A program made the position numbers and the translations under genes. The notes beneath the pieces are model-generated. The model made no database searches, was not told the origin of the DNA, and saw only the letters and a program-made list of their open reading frames with translations. From the NCBI GenBank assembly GCA_900545285.1, contig UQYK01000056.1:1-12596 (forward strand): a stretch of 12,596 nt of DNA. Direction: 5' to 3'. This DNA comes from an uncultured Ruminococcus sp. (GTDB taxonomy: Bacteria; Bacillota; Clostridia; Oscillospirales; Ruminococcaceae). Shown piece after piece: positions 7,133-12,596 of the stretch (its first letter is position 1; every line of letters begins with the position of its first letter).

Positions 7133-7224
7133 GCCAAAGCGCCTCTTTCTTTCATTTTTCGCATCTGTTTCCGATTCGGACTGCAAAGCAGATGTGCCGA
7201 ATCTGTACACATCCAGGTAAATTT

Positions 7225-7809
7225 TTAGGTTTCCTGAATCATTTCAGAATCTTCCGCATCTGTTTCCGATTTATCCTGCACACCCTCTGCCAGCATGGGG
7301 AGCGGCGGCAGATCGTCCAGTGTACGCAAGCCAAAGCACCGCAGAAAATGGGGCGTAGTCGCATAGGCAATGGGTTTTCCCGGCACATCCAGCCGGCCGG
7401 CTTCCGTCAGCAGTTCCTTTTCCACCAGGGTGTTTACCACCGAGCCGCTGTCTACGCCGCGCACATGTTCCACAAAGCTCTTGCTCACCGGCTGATTATA
7501 GGCAACGATGGTGAGTACTTCCATGGCCGCCGGAGAGAGGGGGGCATTTTTTTTGGTCTCTATGGCGCGCTGTATCGCCGGCGCAAATTCCGGACGCGTA
7601 CACATCTGCCAGCTGTCCCCCAGCTGTACCACAGAGACGGCGCTTTTCTGCTCTGCATATTCTGCCGCAAGCCGCCTTAGCGCCGTCAGAACGGCATCCT
7701 CCCCTGCTTCGCAGGCACTGGCCAGACGCGTGACTGAAATCGGCTCACCGCTGGCAAACAGAACTGCCTCCACCATGTGGTACAGTTCCGGTTTGGTGCG
7801 TTCTTCCAT
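7225..7809 (-). CDS. scpB: Segregation and condensation protein B
   Basis: ScpB is the winged-helix dimeric subunit (kite protein) of the SMC-ScpA-ScpB condensin, which compacts and segregates the chromosome. The 194-aa length is normal. The sequence shows two winged-helix units: residues 7-80 (MVEAVLFASGEPISVTRLA onwards) and 90-170, with the conserved AAMEVLTIVAYNQPVSKSFVEHVRGVDS and LVEKELLTEAGRLDVPGKPIAYATT segments. A GGGGGA ribosome site lies about 5 nt before the ATG. scpA lies 74 bp upstream in the same operon. The end carries an acidic tail (TDAEDSEMIQET). Confidence 0.95.
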   Translation of the reverse strand: MEERTKPELYHMVEAVLFASGEPISVTRLASACEAGEDAVLTALRRLAAEYAEQKSAVSVVQLGDSWQMCTRPEFAPAIQRAIETKKNAPLSPAAMEVLTIVAYNQPVSKSFVEHVRGVDSGSVVNTLVEKELLTEAGRLDVPGKPIAYATTPHFLRCFGLRTLDDLPPLPMLAEGVQDKSETDAEDSEMIQET

Positions 7810-7883
7810 GAGTATCCCCCTTTTCCTGTAATCTTATACGATCCTGCACATTTTTTCTTGTCTCAAAAGGACAGCCGCAGATC

Positions 7884-8672
7884 TTACTGCGGTATCAAGT
7901 CCAGATCTTCGGTATCCGGCAGTTCCTCTGCCGCTTCTTCGGAAGCGGCACTGCTTTTCTGGGAAATCTTTTTCCGATCCGTTCGCAGGTATAGATAGGT
8001 ACCGTCCTCGCTGATGCCGATTCTGCCGTGCTTGGTGAGTTCCAGCACCGCCAGAAACAGAGCCACGCGCGCAGAGCGCTCCCGTACATCTGCATACAGC
8101 TCTCCGAAGTACACATGGGCATTGTGATACACCTTTCGCATCAGATATACCACCTTTGACAAAACGGACACCACCGGGCGGCTCACAACACGCTGGAGCC
8201 TGTCCTTGGAGTTGTCCTCCGGCGTAAACCGCTTTTGTCCCATGGCAATCCAGGTTTCCAGCAAAACAGCAGGAGCATGGCTTCCGGCATACACCGGGGA
8301 AACCTCCAGCTTCACTGGTTCCCGCACAAAAACCTGTCCGCCTCTATAACGCTCTTTTAATAGTGCTGCCGCCTGTTTGCACAGTGCATACTCAATCAGC
8401 GCACCCTGAAGTGCCTGCTTTTCCTTCTGGGCTTCTTCCGGACGAGGCAGCAGAGAGGCCGTCTTGATATAGATAAGCCTTGCCGCCATTTCCAGGAACT
8501 CCCCTGCCAGTTCCAGATCCTGTTCCCGGCACTGATCCAGATAGGCCAGGTACTGTTCCAGCAGGCTGGAAATTTCAATATCATAGATATTCAGCTTATG
8601 CTTCGTGATCAGGTTCAGCAGAAGGTCCATAGGGCCTTCAAATACTTCCAGCTTAAATGAAATCTTCTGCAT
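7884..8672 (-). CDS. scpA: Segregation and condensation protein A (kleisin)
   Basis: ScpA is the kleisin that bridges the SMC heads and binds ScpB. It has 262 aa. The N-terminal signature FKLEVFEGPMDLLLNLI followed by KLNIYDIEI (6-35) is characteristic. The centre (85-185) is a charged linker, and the C-terminal winged helix (about 195-245, with RVALFLAVLELTKHGRIGI) contacts the SMC head. It starts 4 nt after the stop of the site-2 protease gene with no clear Shine-Dalgarno sequence, so translation is probably coupled to the upstream gene. The tail is acidic (EEAAEELPDTEDLD). Confidence 0.95.
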   Translation of the reverse strand: MQKISFKLEVFEGPMDLLLNLITKHKLNIYDIEISSLLEQYLAYLDQCREQDLELAGEFLEMAARLIYIKTASLLPRPEEAQKEKQALQGALIEYALCKQAAALLKERYRGGQVFVREPVKLEVSPVYAGSHAPAVLLETWIAMGQKRFTPEDNSKDRLQRVVSRPVVSVLSKVVYLMRKVYHNAHVYFGELYADVRERSARVALFLAVLELTKHGRIGISEDGTYLYLRTDRKKISQKSSAASEEAAEELPDTEDLDLIPQ

Positions 8673-8676
8673 ATGA

Positions 8677-9357
8677 CTACAGTACCATCTGAATGAGCGT
8701 TCCGATCCAGTTTGTAATCAGGATAAAGAACTTCATAATCCAGCCGGAGATCCAGCTCAGCGGTGTGCTCAGGATTCCGATCAGAATCAGAATCCACAGG
8801 AGAATGGAAAGCATCTGCTGCCGCTGCTGCATCCACATGGACTGCCGGTACGGCAGGAGCATCATAAGCACCTTAGAGCCATCCAGCGGCGGAATGGGAA
8901 TCAGGTTAAAGACTGCCAGAGAAATATTGATAGAGACAAATCCCTGCAAGAAATAATAGATGCCATACAGGACAACATTATCCAGGTGCTGGTTCAGGAA
9001 CGGAACCTCTACCTGCAATAAAATGATACCCACCAGCGCTGCCAGAAGATTGGACAACGGCCCGGCAAGAGAAGTCCAGATAACACCCTTGCGTGGATTG
9101 CGCATTCGGGCAGGATTGATCGGCACTGGTTTTGCCCAGCCGAATCCGGTAAACAACAACAGCACAGAGCCAAACGGATCCAGGTGCGCAATCGGGTTAA
9201 CGGTCAGACGGCCGGCAGCTTCTGCGGTGTCATCGCCAAATTTCCGCGCCACCCAGCCGTGCGCGAATTCATGCAGCGGCAGAATCAGCAGCACAATGAC
9301 AACGCGAGCCAGAATGAAATAACGGTTTATGTGAAACAGATTGCTGAAAAAATTCAT
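8677..9357 (-). CDS. Site-2 protease family (M50) intramembrane metalloprotease
   Basis: This 226-aa polytopic protein has the zinc site HEFAH at residues 29-33 inside the first hydrophobic segment, and the second metal-ligand motif in NLIPIPPLDGSKV, with Asp159. It is the short type without PDZ domain, like clostridial and YwhC-like M50B proteases. Such enzymes cut membrane proteins within the bilayer; the substrate here is unknown. This gene type stands in front of scpA-scpB in many Firmicutes. The ribosome site AAGGGA lies 10 nt before the ATG. It is the first gene of the leftward cluster, read from the promoter at 9417-9445. Confidence 0.92.
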   Translation of the reverse strand: MNFFSNLFHINRYFILARVVIVLLILPLHEFAHGWVARKFGDDTAEAAGRLTVNPIAHLDPFGSVLLLFTGFGWAKPVPINPARMRNPRKGVIWTSLAGPLSNLLAALVGIILLQVEVPFLNQHLDNVVLYGIYYFLQGFVSINISLAVFNLIPIPPLDGSKVLMMLLPYRQSMWMQQRQQMLSILLWILILIGILSTPLSWISGWIMKFFILITNWIGTLIQMVL

Positions 9358-9376
9358 ATTGCGTGATTCCCTTTCT

Positions 9377-9390
9377 GCGAAATATTTCGC
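9377..9390. promoter_or_regulatory. 14-bp perfect palindrome in the leader of the scp cluster
   Basis: GCGAAATATTTCGC is a perfect palindrome. It lies between the predicted leftward start site (near 9410) and the ribosome site (9368-9373) of the site-2 protease gene. It could be an operator or, in the RNA, a small hairpin just before the Shine-Dalgarno sequence. Confidence 0.4.
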
Positions 9391-9416
9391 TTTCCGTTTT
9401 CGATGTATTACACTAT

Positions 9417-9445
9417 ATTATACATGATCCTGCATGGAATTTCAA
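9417..9445 (-). promoter_or_regulatory. Sigma-A promoter of the site-2 protease/scpAB cluster
   Basis: On the minus strand, TTGAAA (9440-9445) is followed after 17 bp by TATAAT (9417-9422). The -10 is exact and the -35 matches 5 of 6. Start of transcription is expected near 9410, about 50 nt before the first start codon. Confidence 0.8.
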
Positions 9446-9641
9446 GTCTATTTTTGCAGAAAGCTTTTTCCAGATTGCCCGAGTTTTTTTAAAAAAGCGC
9501 CGTTTCCGTCTGGAACGCATTCCAAAGTCCGCATACTTTTAAAGTAAAGCTTCGACAGATTATATTCAGAGCATAGATTTTCCTAATTTTATTATGATTT
9601 TTATGTTCAAACATAACATTTGAAAAAAACAGAGAAAAGTC

Positions 9642-9670
9642 TTGCTTTTTCTTTTGAAATCTGATAAAAT
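9642..9670 (+). promoter_or_regulatory. Extended -10 promoter of rpmB
   Basis: TTGCTT (9642-9647) and TAAAAT (9665-9670) are 17 bp apart, and TG at 9662-9663 gives the extended -10 form TGN-TAAAAT. Start of transcription is expected near 9677, leaving a leader of about 65 nt. Confidence 0.75.
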
Positions 9671-9690
9671 AGATATGTTAGTTTGTAACC

Positions 9691-9713
9691 TGCAATACGA
9701 AAGCAGTGTTGCA
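9691..9713 (+). promoter_or_regulatory. rpmB: Hairpin in the rpmB leader
   Basis: TGCAATAC (9691-9698) pairs with GTGTTGCA (9706-9713) over 8 bp including one wobble, with a 7-nt loop. It lies 14 nt upstream of the ribosome site. It could stabilise the message or take part in feedback by a ribosomal protein, but no known leader motif is recognised. Confidence 0.4.
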
Positions 9714-9742
9714 TGCAAGCTCGTGTAAGGAGGTGCAGTAGG

Positions 9743-9928
9743 ATGGCTAAATGTGAAATTTGCGGAAAGGGTGTTACCTTCGGTATTAAGGTTTCTCACT
9801 CCCACAGACGCTCGAACAGAACATGGAAGCCGAACGTAAAGCGTGTAAAAGCGATTGTGAAGGGAACTCCTTGTCATATGTACGTTTGCTCCAGATGCCT
9901 GCGCTCCGGCAAAGTAGATCGTGCGTAA
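9743..9928 (+). CDS. rpmB: 50S ribosomal protein L28
   Basis: L28 is a large-subunit ribosomal protein. The 61-aa sequence starts MAKCEICGKG and has two CxxC pairs, Cys4/Cys7 and Cys49/Cys52, the zinc-ribbon form. The core SHSHRRSNRTWKPN (18-31) is the usual L28 signature. The frame is open to an ATG at 9713, which would add 10 residues, but AAGGAGGTG at 9727-9735 and the conserved MAKCEICGKG start fix ATG 9743. It is a single-gene transcript between its own promoter and the terminator at 9961-10000. Confidence 0.97.
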   Translation: MAKCEICGKGVTFGIKVSHSHRRSNRTWKPNVKRVKAIVKGTPCHMYVCSRCLRSGKVDRA

Positions 9929-9960
9929 GGTCTTCTGTTACAATTGAAACATGGAAACCG

Positions 9961-10000
9961 CCAGGGAAAACGATGTATTTTTCGTTTCACCTGGTTTTTT
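9961..10000 (+). terminator. rpmB: Intrinsic terminator of rpmB
   Basis: CCAGG (9961-9965) pairs with CCTGG (9990-9994), and AAACGA (9968-9973) with TCGTTT (9982-9987), across a small internal loop. T6 follows at 9995-10000, with further T-rich sequence after it. The stem is imperfect but the position 30 nt after the stop fits. Confidence 0.75.
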
Positions 10001-10064
10001 CTTTGCTTTTTTCCAATGCGTCAAATCCGCATTTCGAAGTTTTCGTTTTTTTGTACAATTTCGC

Positions 10065-10093
10065 TTGCTTTTTTTTACGAAGTATGGTATACT
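10065..10093 (+). promoter_or_regulatory. Extended -10 promoter of the SseB-domain gene
   Basis: TTGCTT (10065-10070) is followed after 17 bp by TATACT (10088-10093), with TG at 10085-10086 giving the extended -10 form. The layout closely resembles the rpmB promoter. Transcription should start near 10100, about 200 nt before the start codon. Confidence 0.8.
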
Positions 10094-10099
10094 AACCAT

Positions 10100-10299
10100 A
10101 TGCCTGTAAATTATCTGCGCCGTTTTTGAGCACGCAGCCACATTTTCGGGTGGAGCGCCCGGTTTTATACAAAAGGCGCTTATCGCACAGAGGATACGCA
10201 CCGCCGGCCAGATTATTGCCGCAGTGCCCTATAAAAATCGGTTTGTGCAGAAACGCCTGCGCTGTCCCGGTTTGAATTTTTAAGATGAGGTGAACCAAA
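10100..10299 (+). promoter_or_regulatory. Long hairpin-rich leader RNA before the SseB-domain gene
   Basis: The predicted 200-nt leader can be drawn as a row of hairpins: CTGCG/CGCAG (10115-10137), CCAC/GTGG (10138-10153), AGCGCC/GGCGCT with an inner TTTT/AAAA (10154-10180), GCAC+CGGC/GCCG+GTGC (10198-10227) and GTGCAG/CTGCGC (10245-10262). The first three abut without gaps. Single stems of 4-6 bp can occur by chance; the run of them, and the GC content above the flanking T-rich DNA, suggest a structured RNA. I recognise no riboswitch, T-box, 6S or SRP RNA motif. Confidence 0.4.
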
Positions 10300-11487
10300 T
10301 TGTCACAACTGAAAAAACCCACAATCAAAAACCCCGATCTGGTTGCCGCAATGGCGGATTTCAAGCAAAATCAGAACAAACAGACCGAAGCAGAAATGCT
10401 GAAACAGATTCAGGCCGCTTCTTTCATTGCGCCGATTACACTGCGTTCTTCCCTGGAAGATGTAGAGCCGGATGAAAACGGTCAGCGCCAGCTTCAGGCA
10501 TCCCTGATGGCGGTTTCCAATAAAAATGGTACCAAACTGTTCCCGGCCTTCACTGACTGGCTGGAATTCCTGAAATGGAAAAACGATCCCGAAGCAGAGA
10601 CCATGATCATCACCTTTGATCAGTACTGCGACATCATGCTCAAGCAGAATATTGATATCAGCGGTATTGTCATCAACCCGGCAGAAACCAGCATCGTGGT
10701 TCAGAAGGGCAAGATGGCTGAACTCAAGGGCGTAGAGCTTCCGAAAGCACCGGCAGCAACGCACACCATCACTGCGATGTTCGGCACAGAAAAGATCACC
10801 AACTCCGATGTGATCATTGCAGCCAGCAAGCTGCGCACGGAAAAGACACCGGAAGCACAGAATGCACTCTTTGACGCGCTGCGAAAGGGTCGATTCGTGG
10901 CTCCGGCACTGATGGAAGATCTGCCCAAAACAGTAAAGGCCGGCGACAAGGTCACTGCAAAAGCAGAGTTCATCATGGTAAACCACGACGACCAGAAGTT
11001 CCTGCCGCTCTTCACCAGCCTGCCGGAACTGCAAAAGTGGAGCGCTATCCCCTCCTGCAAGGCGGTTCCGATGTCGCTGTCACAGTACATCGCAATGCTG
11101 AACGATCCGAAGAATACGGCTGCCGGCATTGTAATTGACCCGTTTACCATCGGGCTGGCTTTCTCCAAGGAACAGGCAATGGCAATTCAGCCTCGTCTGG
11201 AACTCCAGGATCTGAAAGTAATCCCCATGGACATGCTGAACGAACTGAAAGAACATATGCAGGGCGTGGATACCATCCGGAAGGCATATCTCACTGGTGT
11301 TAAGGCAAACGGCACTGACGGTTATCTGATTCTGCTGGATCTGGATGATTCCGTAAAGGATATCCGTACTGTTTCCGATGATATCGCCACGATTGCAAAG
11401 AAATACGGTGCCTGCGCAGTTGCCCCGGCACAGTCTCCCATGGGACAAAAGGCAATTGAAGGCAAGGCTCCGTTCTACGAAGCATAA
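10300..11487 (+). CDS. Tandem SseB-domain protein (two SseB N-type and one SseB C-type domain)
   Basis: This 395-aa soluble protein has no signal peptide or membrane segment. Residues 15-145 and 165-300 are repeats of the SseB N-terminal domain. Matching landmarks are TKLFPAFTDWLEFLKW (78-93) and QKFLPLFTSLPELQKW (232-247), MIITFDQYCDIML (102-114) and VPMSLSQYIAMLN (256-268), and GIVINP (122-127) and GIVIDP (276-281). Residues 305-395 resemble the SseB C-terminal domain, ending QSPMGQKAIEGKAPFYE. SseB was named for an enhanced-serine-sensitivity phenotype in E. coli; its molecular role is not established, so none is claimed here. The start is TTG with GAGGTG 7 nt upstream (10287-10292); the next in-frame ATG (10351) lacks a ribosome site. 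It is monocistronic, from its own promoter to the terminator at 11518-11546. Confidence 0.8.
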   Translation: MSQLKKPTIKNPDLVAAMADFKQNQNKQTEAEMLKQIQAASFIAPITLRSSLEDVEPDENGQRQLQASLMAVSNKNGTKLFPAFTDWLEFLKWKNDPEAETMIITFDQYCDIMLKQNIDISGIVINPAETSIVVQKGKMAELKGVELPKAPAATHTITAMFGTEKITNSDVIIAASKLRTEKTPEAQNALFDALRKGRFVAPALMEDLPKTVKAGDKVTAKAEFIMVNHDDQKFLPLFTSLPELQKWSAIPSCKAVPMSLSQYIAMLNDPKNTAAGIVIDPFTIGLAFSKEQAMAIQPRLELQDLKVIPMDMLNELKEHMQGVDTIRKAYLTGVKANGTDGYLILLDLDDSVKDIRTVSDDIATIAKKYGACAVAPAQSPMGQKAIEGKAPFYEA

Positions 11488-11515
11488 ATTACAGCACAGA
11501 CAATTGATTGTATCG

Positions 11516-11553
11516 AAAAAGCCACTGAAAATAATTCAGTGGCTTTCTTTTTA
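11516..11553. terminator. Bidirectional intrinsic terminator between SseB-domain and PIN-like genes
   Basis: AAAGCCACTGAA (11518-11529) pairs perfectly with 11535-11546 around an AATAA loop. T-rich sequence follows on the + strand and A5 precedes the stem, so it can end both convergent transcripts. Confidence 0.9.
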
Positions 11554-11572
11554 TATTAGAAAAGCAAATCGT

Positions 11573-12328
11573 TTACGCTTCTTCTCCCGAAGTCGCGGCC
11601 TCCCGCAGTGCGCCGAACGCCGGTTTCAGCTTATGATACATCTGCTTCACCTGTTTTCCGTCATGGTAGTACCGAGACAACAGGTTATTCAGCGTCAGCA
11701 GATCTTCTGAGGCCATCAGCATGGCACAAATCCGGTTTACCATCTGGGCATCCTCAGTTTCCAGCAGCTGCTGTACCCGGAGCTGGAGCATCTTGGGAAA
11801 GACAGCCGCAGATGTGTTTTTATGATTCTTTTTCGTCTGCTTTTTCCCGGTGGATTCAGAATCTTCTTCCAGCGGCTCTGCTGCCGAAGATTCCGCCGCT
11901 TCCAGCAGCTGTTCCGGACGAATCGCCTCTACGCCATGCAGTGCGTCTTCAATAGTGGCACAGATTGCAAGAGAAACGTCCCCCTCCTGCAAATACTGCT
12001 TGAAAAATGACAAGTTCAGATCGAAGTCTGTGTCCTTGCTAATAATGTAGAGCGGCTCGTGTGGACAGCGCCCGATTAAATAGCCCATATACATGGAAAG
12101 CTGTAAGTCCAGCGCATTTTTTACCGTATTCTTTCGGGTGGAAAGGGCTGTCACCTCCATCAGGCGCAAAGATGCCTTACAGGAAATCAAGCGCCGGTGC
12201 AGCTCAAACGTCAGACCACAGCGGTTTTGAGTATAGAAAATCACCACTTCGTCCTGCTTAGCCAAGGACTCCAGTCCTTCCAGCCCCTCGATATAGACAT
12301 TTTCATAATCGACCAGGTAAATTGCCAT
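11573..12328 (-). CDS. PIN-like domain protein
   Basis: The first 140 of 251 residues look like a PIN/NYN-type nuclease fold. It opens with the beta strand and acidic pair AIYLVDYENV (Asp7, Glu9), followed by NALDLQLSMYMGYL (Asp74) and LYIISKDTDFDLNL (Asp99, Asp101, Asp103). This spacing matches the metal-binding acidic residues of such nucleases. Residues 141-172 are a charged linker (acidic, then Lys-rich KKQTKKNHK). Residues 175-245 form a helical C-terminal part I do not recognise. PIN-type proteins often cut RNA, but activity here is inferred. No antitoxin gene is adjacent, so it does not look like VapBC. GGAGAA lies 5 nt before the ATG. It follows the tRNA cluster in the same orientation but is separated from it by a strong terminator. 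I could not identify a clear promoter at 12329-12390. Confidence 0.75.
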   Translation of the reverse strand: MAIYLVDYENVYIEGLEGLESLAKQDEVVIFYTQNRCGLTFELHRRLISCKASLRLMEVTALSTRKNTVKNALDLQLSMYMGYLIGRCPHEPLYIISKDTDFDLNLSFFKQYLQEGDVSLAICATIEDALHGVEAIRPEQLLEAAESSAAEPLEEDSESTGKKQTKKNHKNTSAAVFPKMLQLRVQQLLETEDAQMVNRICAMLMASEDLLTLNNLLSRYYHDGKQVKQMYHKLKPAFGALREAATSGEEA

Positions 12329-12381
12329 TTTGGTTCTCCATTTCTGTTTGACTTGTATCTACGCTGCTGCAAATCAGATTC

Positions 12382-12413
12382 ATAAAAACAAAATGCACAT
12401 ATTCCATGTGCAT
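12382..12413 (-). terminator. Possible second terminator downstream of the tRNA cluster
   Basis: ATGCACAT (12393-12400) pairs with ATGTGCAT (12406-12413) around a 5-nt loop. Read leftwards it is followed by TTTGTTTTT. The stem is AT-rich and weak. It may back up the terminator at 12432-12460, or be a binding site upstream of the PIN-like gene. Confidence 0.4.
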
Positions 12414-12431
12414 ATTACTTCAAATAGATAT

Positions 12432-12460
12432 AAAAAAAGAGAACGCCAGCTTGCGTTCTC
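12432..12460 (-). terminator. Intrinsic terminator of the tRNA cluster
   Basis: On the minus strand GAGAACGC and GCGTTCTC form an 8-bp perfect stem (12439-12446 with 12453-12460) with a 6-nt loop, followed by seven U (12432-12438). It lies 6 nt after the CCA end of tRNA-Cys. Confidence 0.92.
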
Positions 12461-12466
12461 GACTTT

Positions 12467-12540
12467 TGGAGGCGCCATCCAGATTTGAACTGGAGATCAA
12501 GGTGTTGCAGACCTTTGCCTTACCACTTGGCTATAGCGCC
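12467..12540 (-). tRNA. tRNA-Cys (GCA)
   Basis: The 74-nt cloverleaf has acceptor GGCGCTA/TGGCGCC with one G-U pair, a D-arm GCC...GGC, anticodon stem AAGGT/ACCTT with loop CTGCAAC (anticodon GCA), T-arm TCCAG-TTCAAAT-CTGGA and an encoded CCA. It is the last tRNA of the cluster and lies 2 nt after tRNA-Gly. Confidence 0.95.
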
Positions 12541-12542
12541 AT

Positions 12543-12596
12543 TGGAGCGGATTACGAGGCTCGAACTCGCTACCTCCACCTTGGCAAGGTGGCGCT
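12543..12596 (-). tRNA. tRNA-Gly (GCC), partial (5' part outside the window)
   Basis: The 3' part is visible: anticodon stem CCACC/GGTGG with loop TTGCCAA (anticodon GCC), T-arm with GTTCGAG, the 3' acceptor strand AATCCGC, discriminator T and an encoded CCA. The acceptor and D-arm 5' strands lie beyond 12596. Confidence 0.9.

Larger units (their letters stand above)
9358..9742. other. Divergent intergenic region between site-2 protease and rpmB
   Basis: These 385 bases hold no supported gene. They contain the leftward promoter and leader palindrome of the scp cluster and the rightward promoter and leader hairpin of rpmB. The centre (9480-9600) has T and A runs (9486-9496), an imperfect hairpin around 9500-9520 (CGTTTCC / GGAACG) and an AT-rich stretch. 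An inverted repeat TATGTT-CA-AACATA at 9602-9615 lies 26 bp before the rpmB -35 box and may be a protein-binding site; this is unproven. Confidence 0.7.
9929..10299. other. Intergenic region with rpmB terminator, promoter and structured leader
   Basis: The 371 bases hold no supported gene. They contain, in order, the terminator of rpmB, a T-rich stretch (10038-10078), an extended -10 promoter, and a GC-richer leader of about 200 nt before the SseB-domain gene. A 9-codon frame starting at the predicted transcription start (ATG 10100, TGA 10127) has no ribosome site and is not called. Confidence 0.75.

Noticed and set aside
6382..7281. 12-nt repeat TTATCCTGCACA at the gerW start and near the scpB end
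   Set aside because: Several 12-nt repeats are expected by chance in 12.6 kb; both copies lie in coding sequence.
10100..10129. Nine-codon leaderless frame MPVNYLRRF at the predicted start site
   Set aside because: There is no ribosome site and no run of a regulatory amino acid; its position at +1 rests on a predicted start only.
10100..10280. Possible 6S RNA because of its length of about 180 nt
   Set aside because: The 5' and 3' ends are not complementary and no long central bubble between closing stems can be drawn.
10092..10364. 90-aa minus-strand frame over the structured leader
   Set aside because: It overlaps the promoter, leader and start of the SseB-domain gene, lacks a ribosome site and matches no family I know.

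Overview
The window looks like a chromosomal segment from a Gram-positive anaerobe of the class Clostridia, probably Oscillospirales (a Butyricicoccus- or Agathobaculum-like gut bacterium is my best guess; the rank below class is inference). The reasons are a moderate-GC coding style, strong AGGAGG ribosome binding sites, AT-rich promoters matching sigma-A consensus, and the low-GC Gram-positive gene order site-2 protease, scpA, scpB, DUF2953, gerW (ytfJ), D-Ala-D-Ala carboxypeptidase, rluB. No mobile element, CRISPR array or rRNA gene is visible. Most of the window is housekeeping.

Left part (1-2800, + strand). An ArAE/DUF939 membrane protein is followed by a 373-bp AT-rich gap. The gap holds an exact-consensus promoter, a palindrome at the predicted start site and a leader with alternative hairpins. 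Next comes a 417-aa aspartate:alanine-exchanger-like transporter without the usual RCK_C domains. A strong bidirectional terminator separates it from the convergent cluster.

Middle part (2841-9357, - strand, transcribed right to left). The order is site-2 protease, scpA, scpB, DUF2953 protein, gerW, D-Ala-D-Ala carboxypeptidase, rluB, metA. It starts at a good promoter at 9417-9445. A hairpin between gerW and the carboxypeptidase may end or reduce transcription there. The genes link chromosome condensation (ScpAB with SMC), spore or cell-envelope functions (GerW, carboxypeptidase), rRNA pseudouridylation (RluB) and methionine synthesis (MetA). spmA and spmB, which lie between dacB and rluB in Bacillus, are absent here. 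MetA carries Glu111, which predicts acetyl-CoA rather than succinyl-CoA as acyl donor.

Right part (9358-12596). A divergent intergenic region drives the cluster leftwards and rpmB (L28, zinc-ribbon type) rightwards. After the rpmB terminator a second extended -10 promoter drives a roughly 200-nt hairpin-rich leader. This leads into a TTG-started 395-aa protein with two SseB N-terminal-type domains and one SseB C-terminal-type domain. A shared bidirectional terminator separates it from a convergent PIN-like nuclease-fold protein. The window ends inside a - strand tRNA cluster (Gly-GCC partial, Cys-GCA) with its own terminator.

The most interesting items are non-coding: the leader of the exchanger-like transporter, which can be drawn as mutually exclusive hairpins ending in U6, and the structured leader before the double-SseB gene. 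Both are inferred from reading the sequence and have not been folded computationally.
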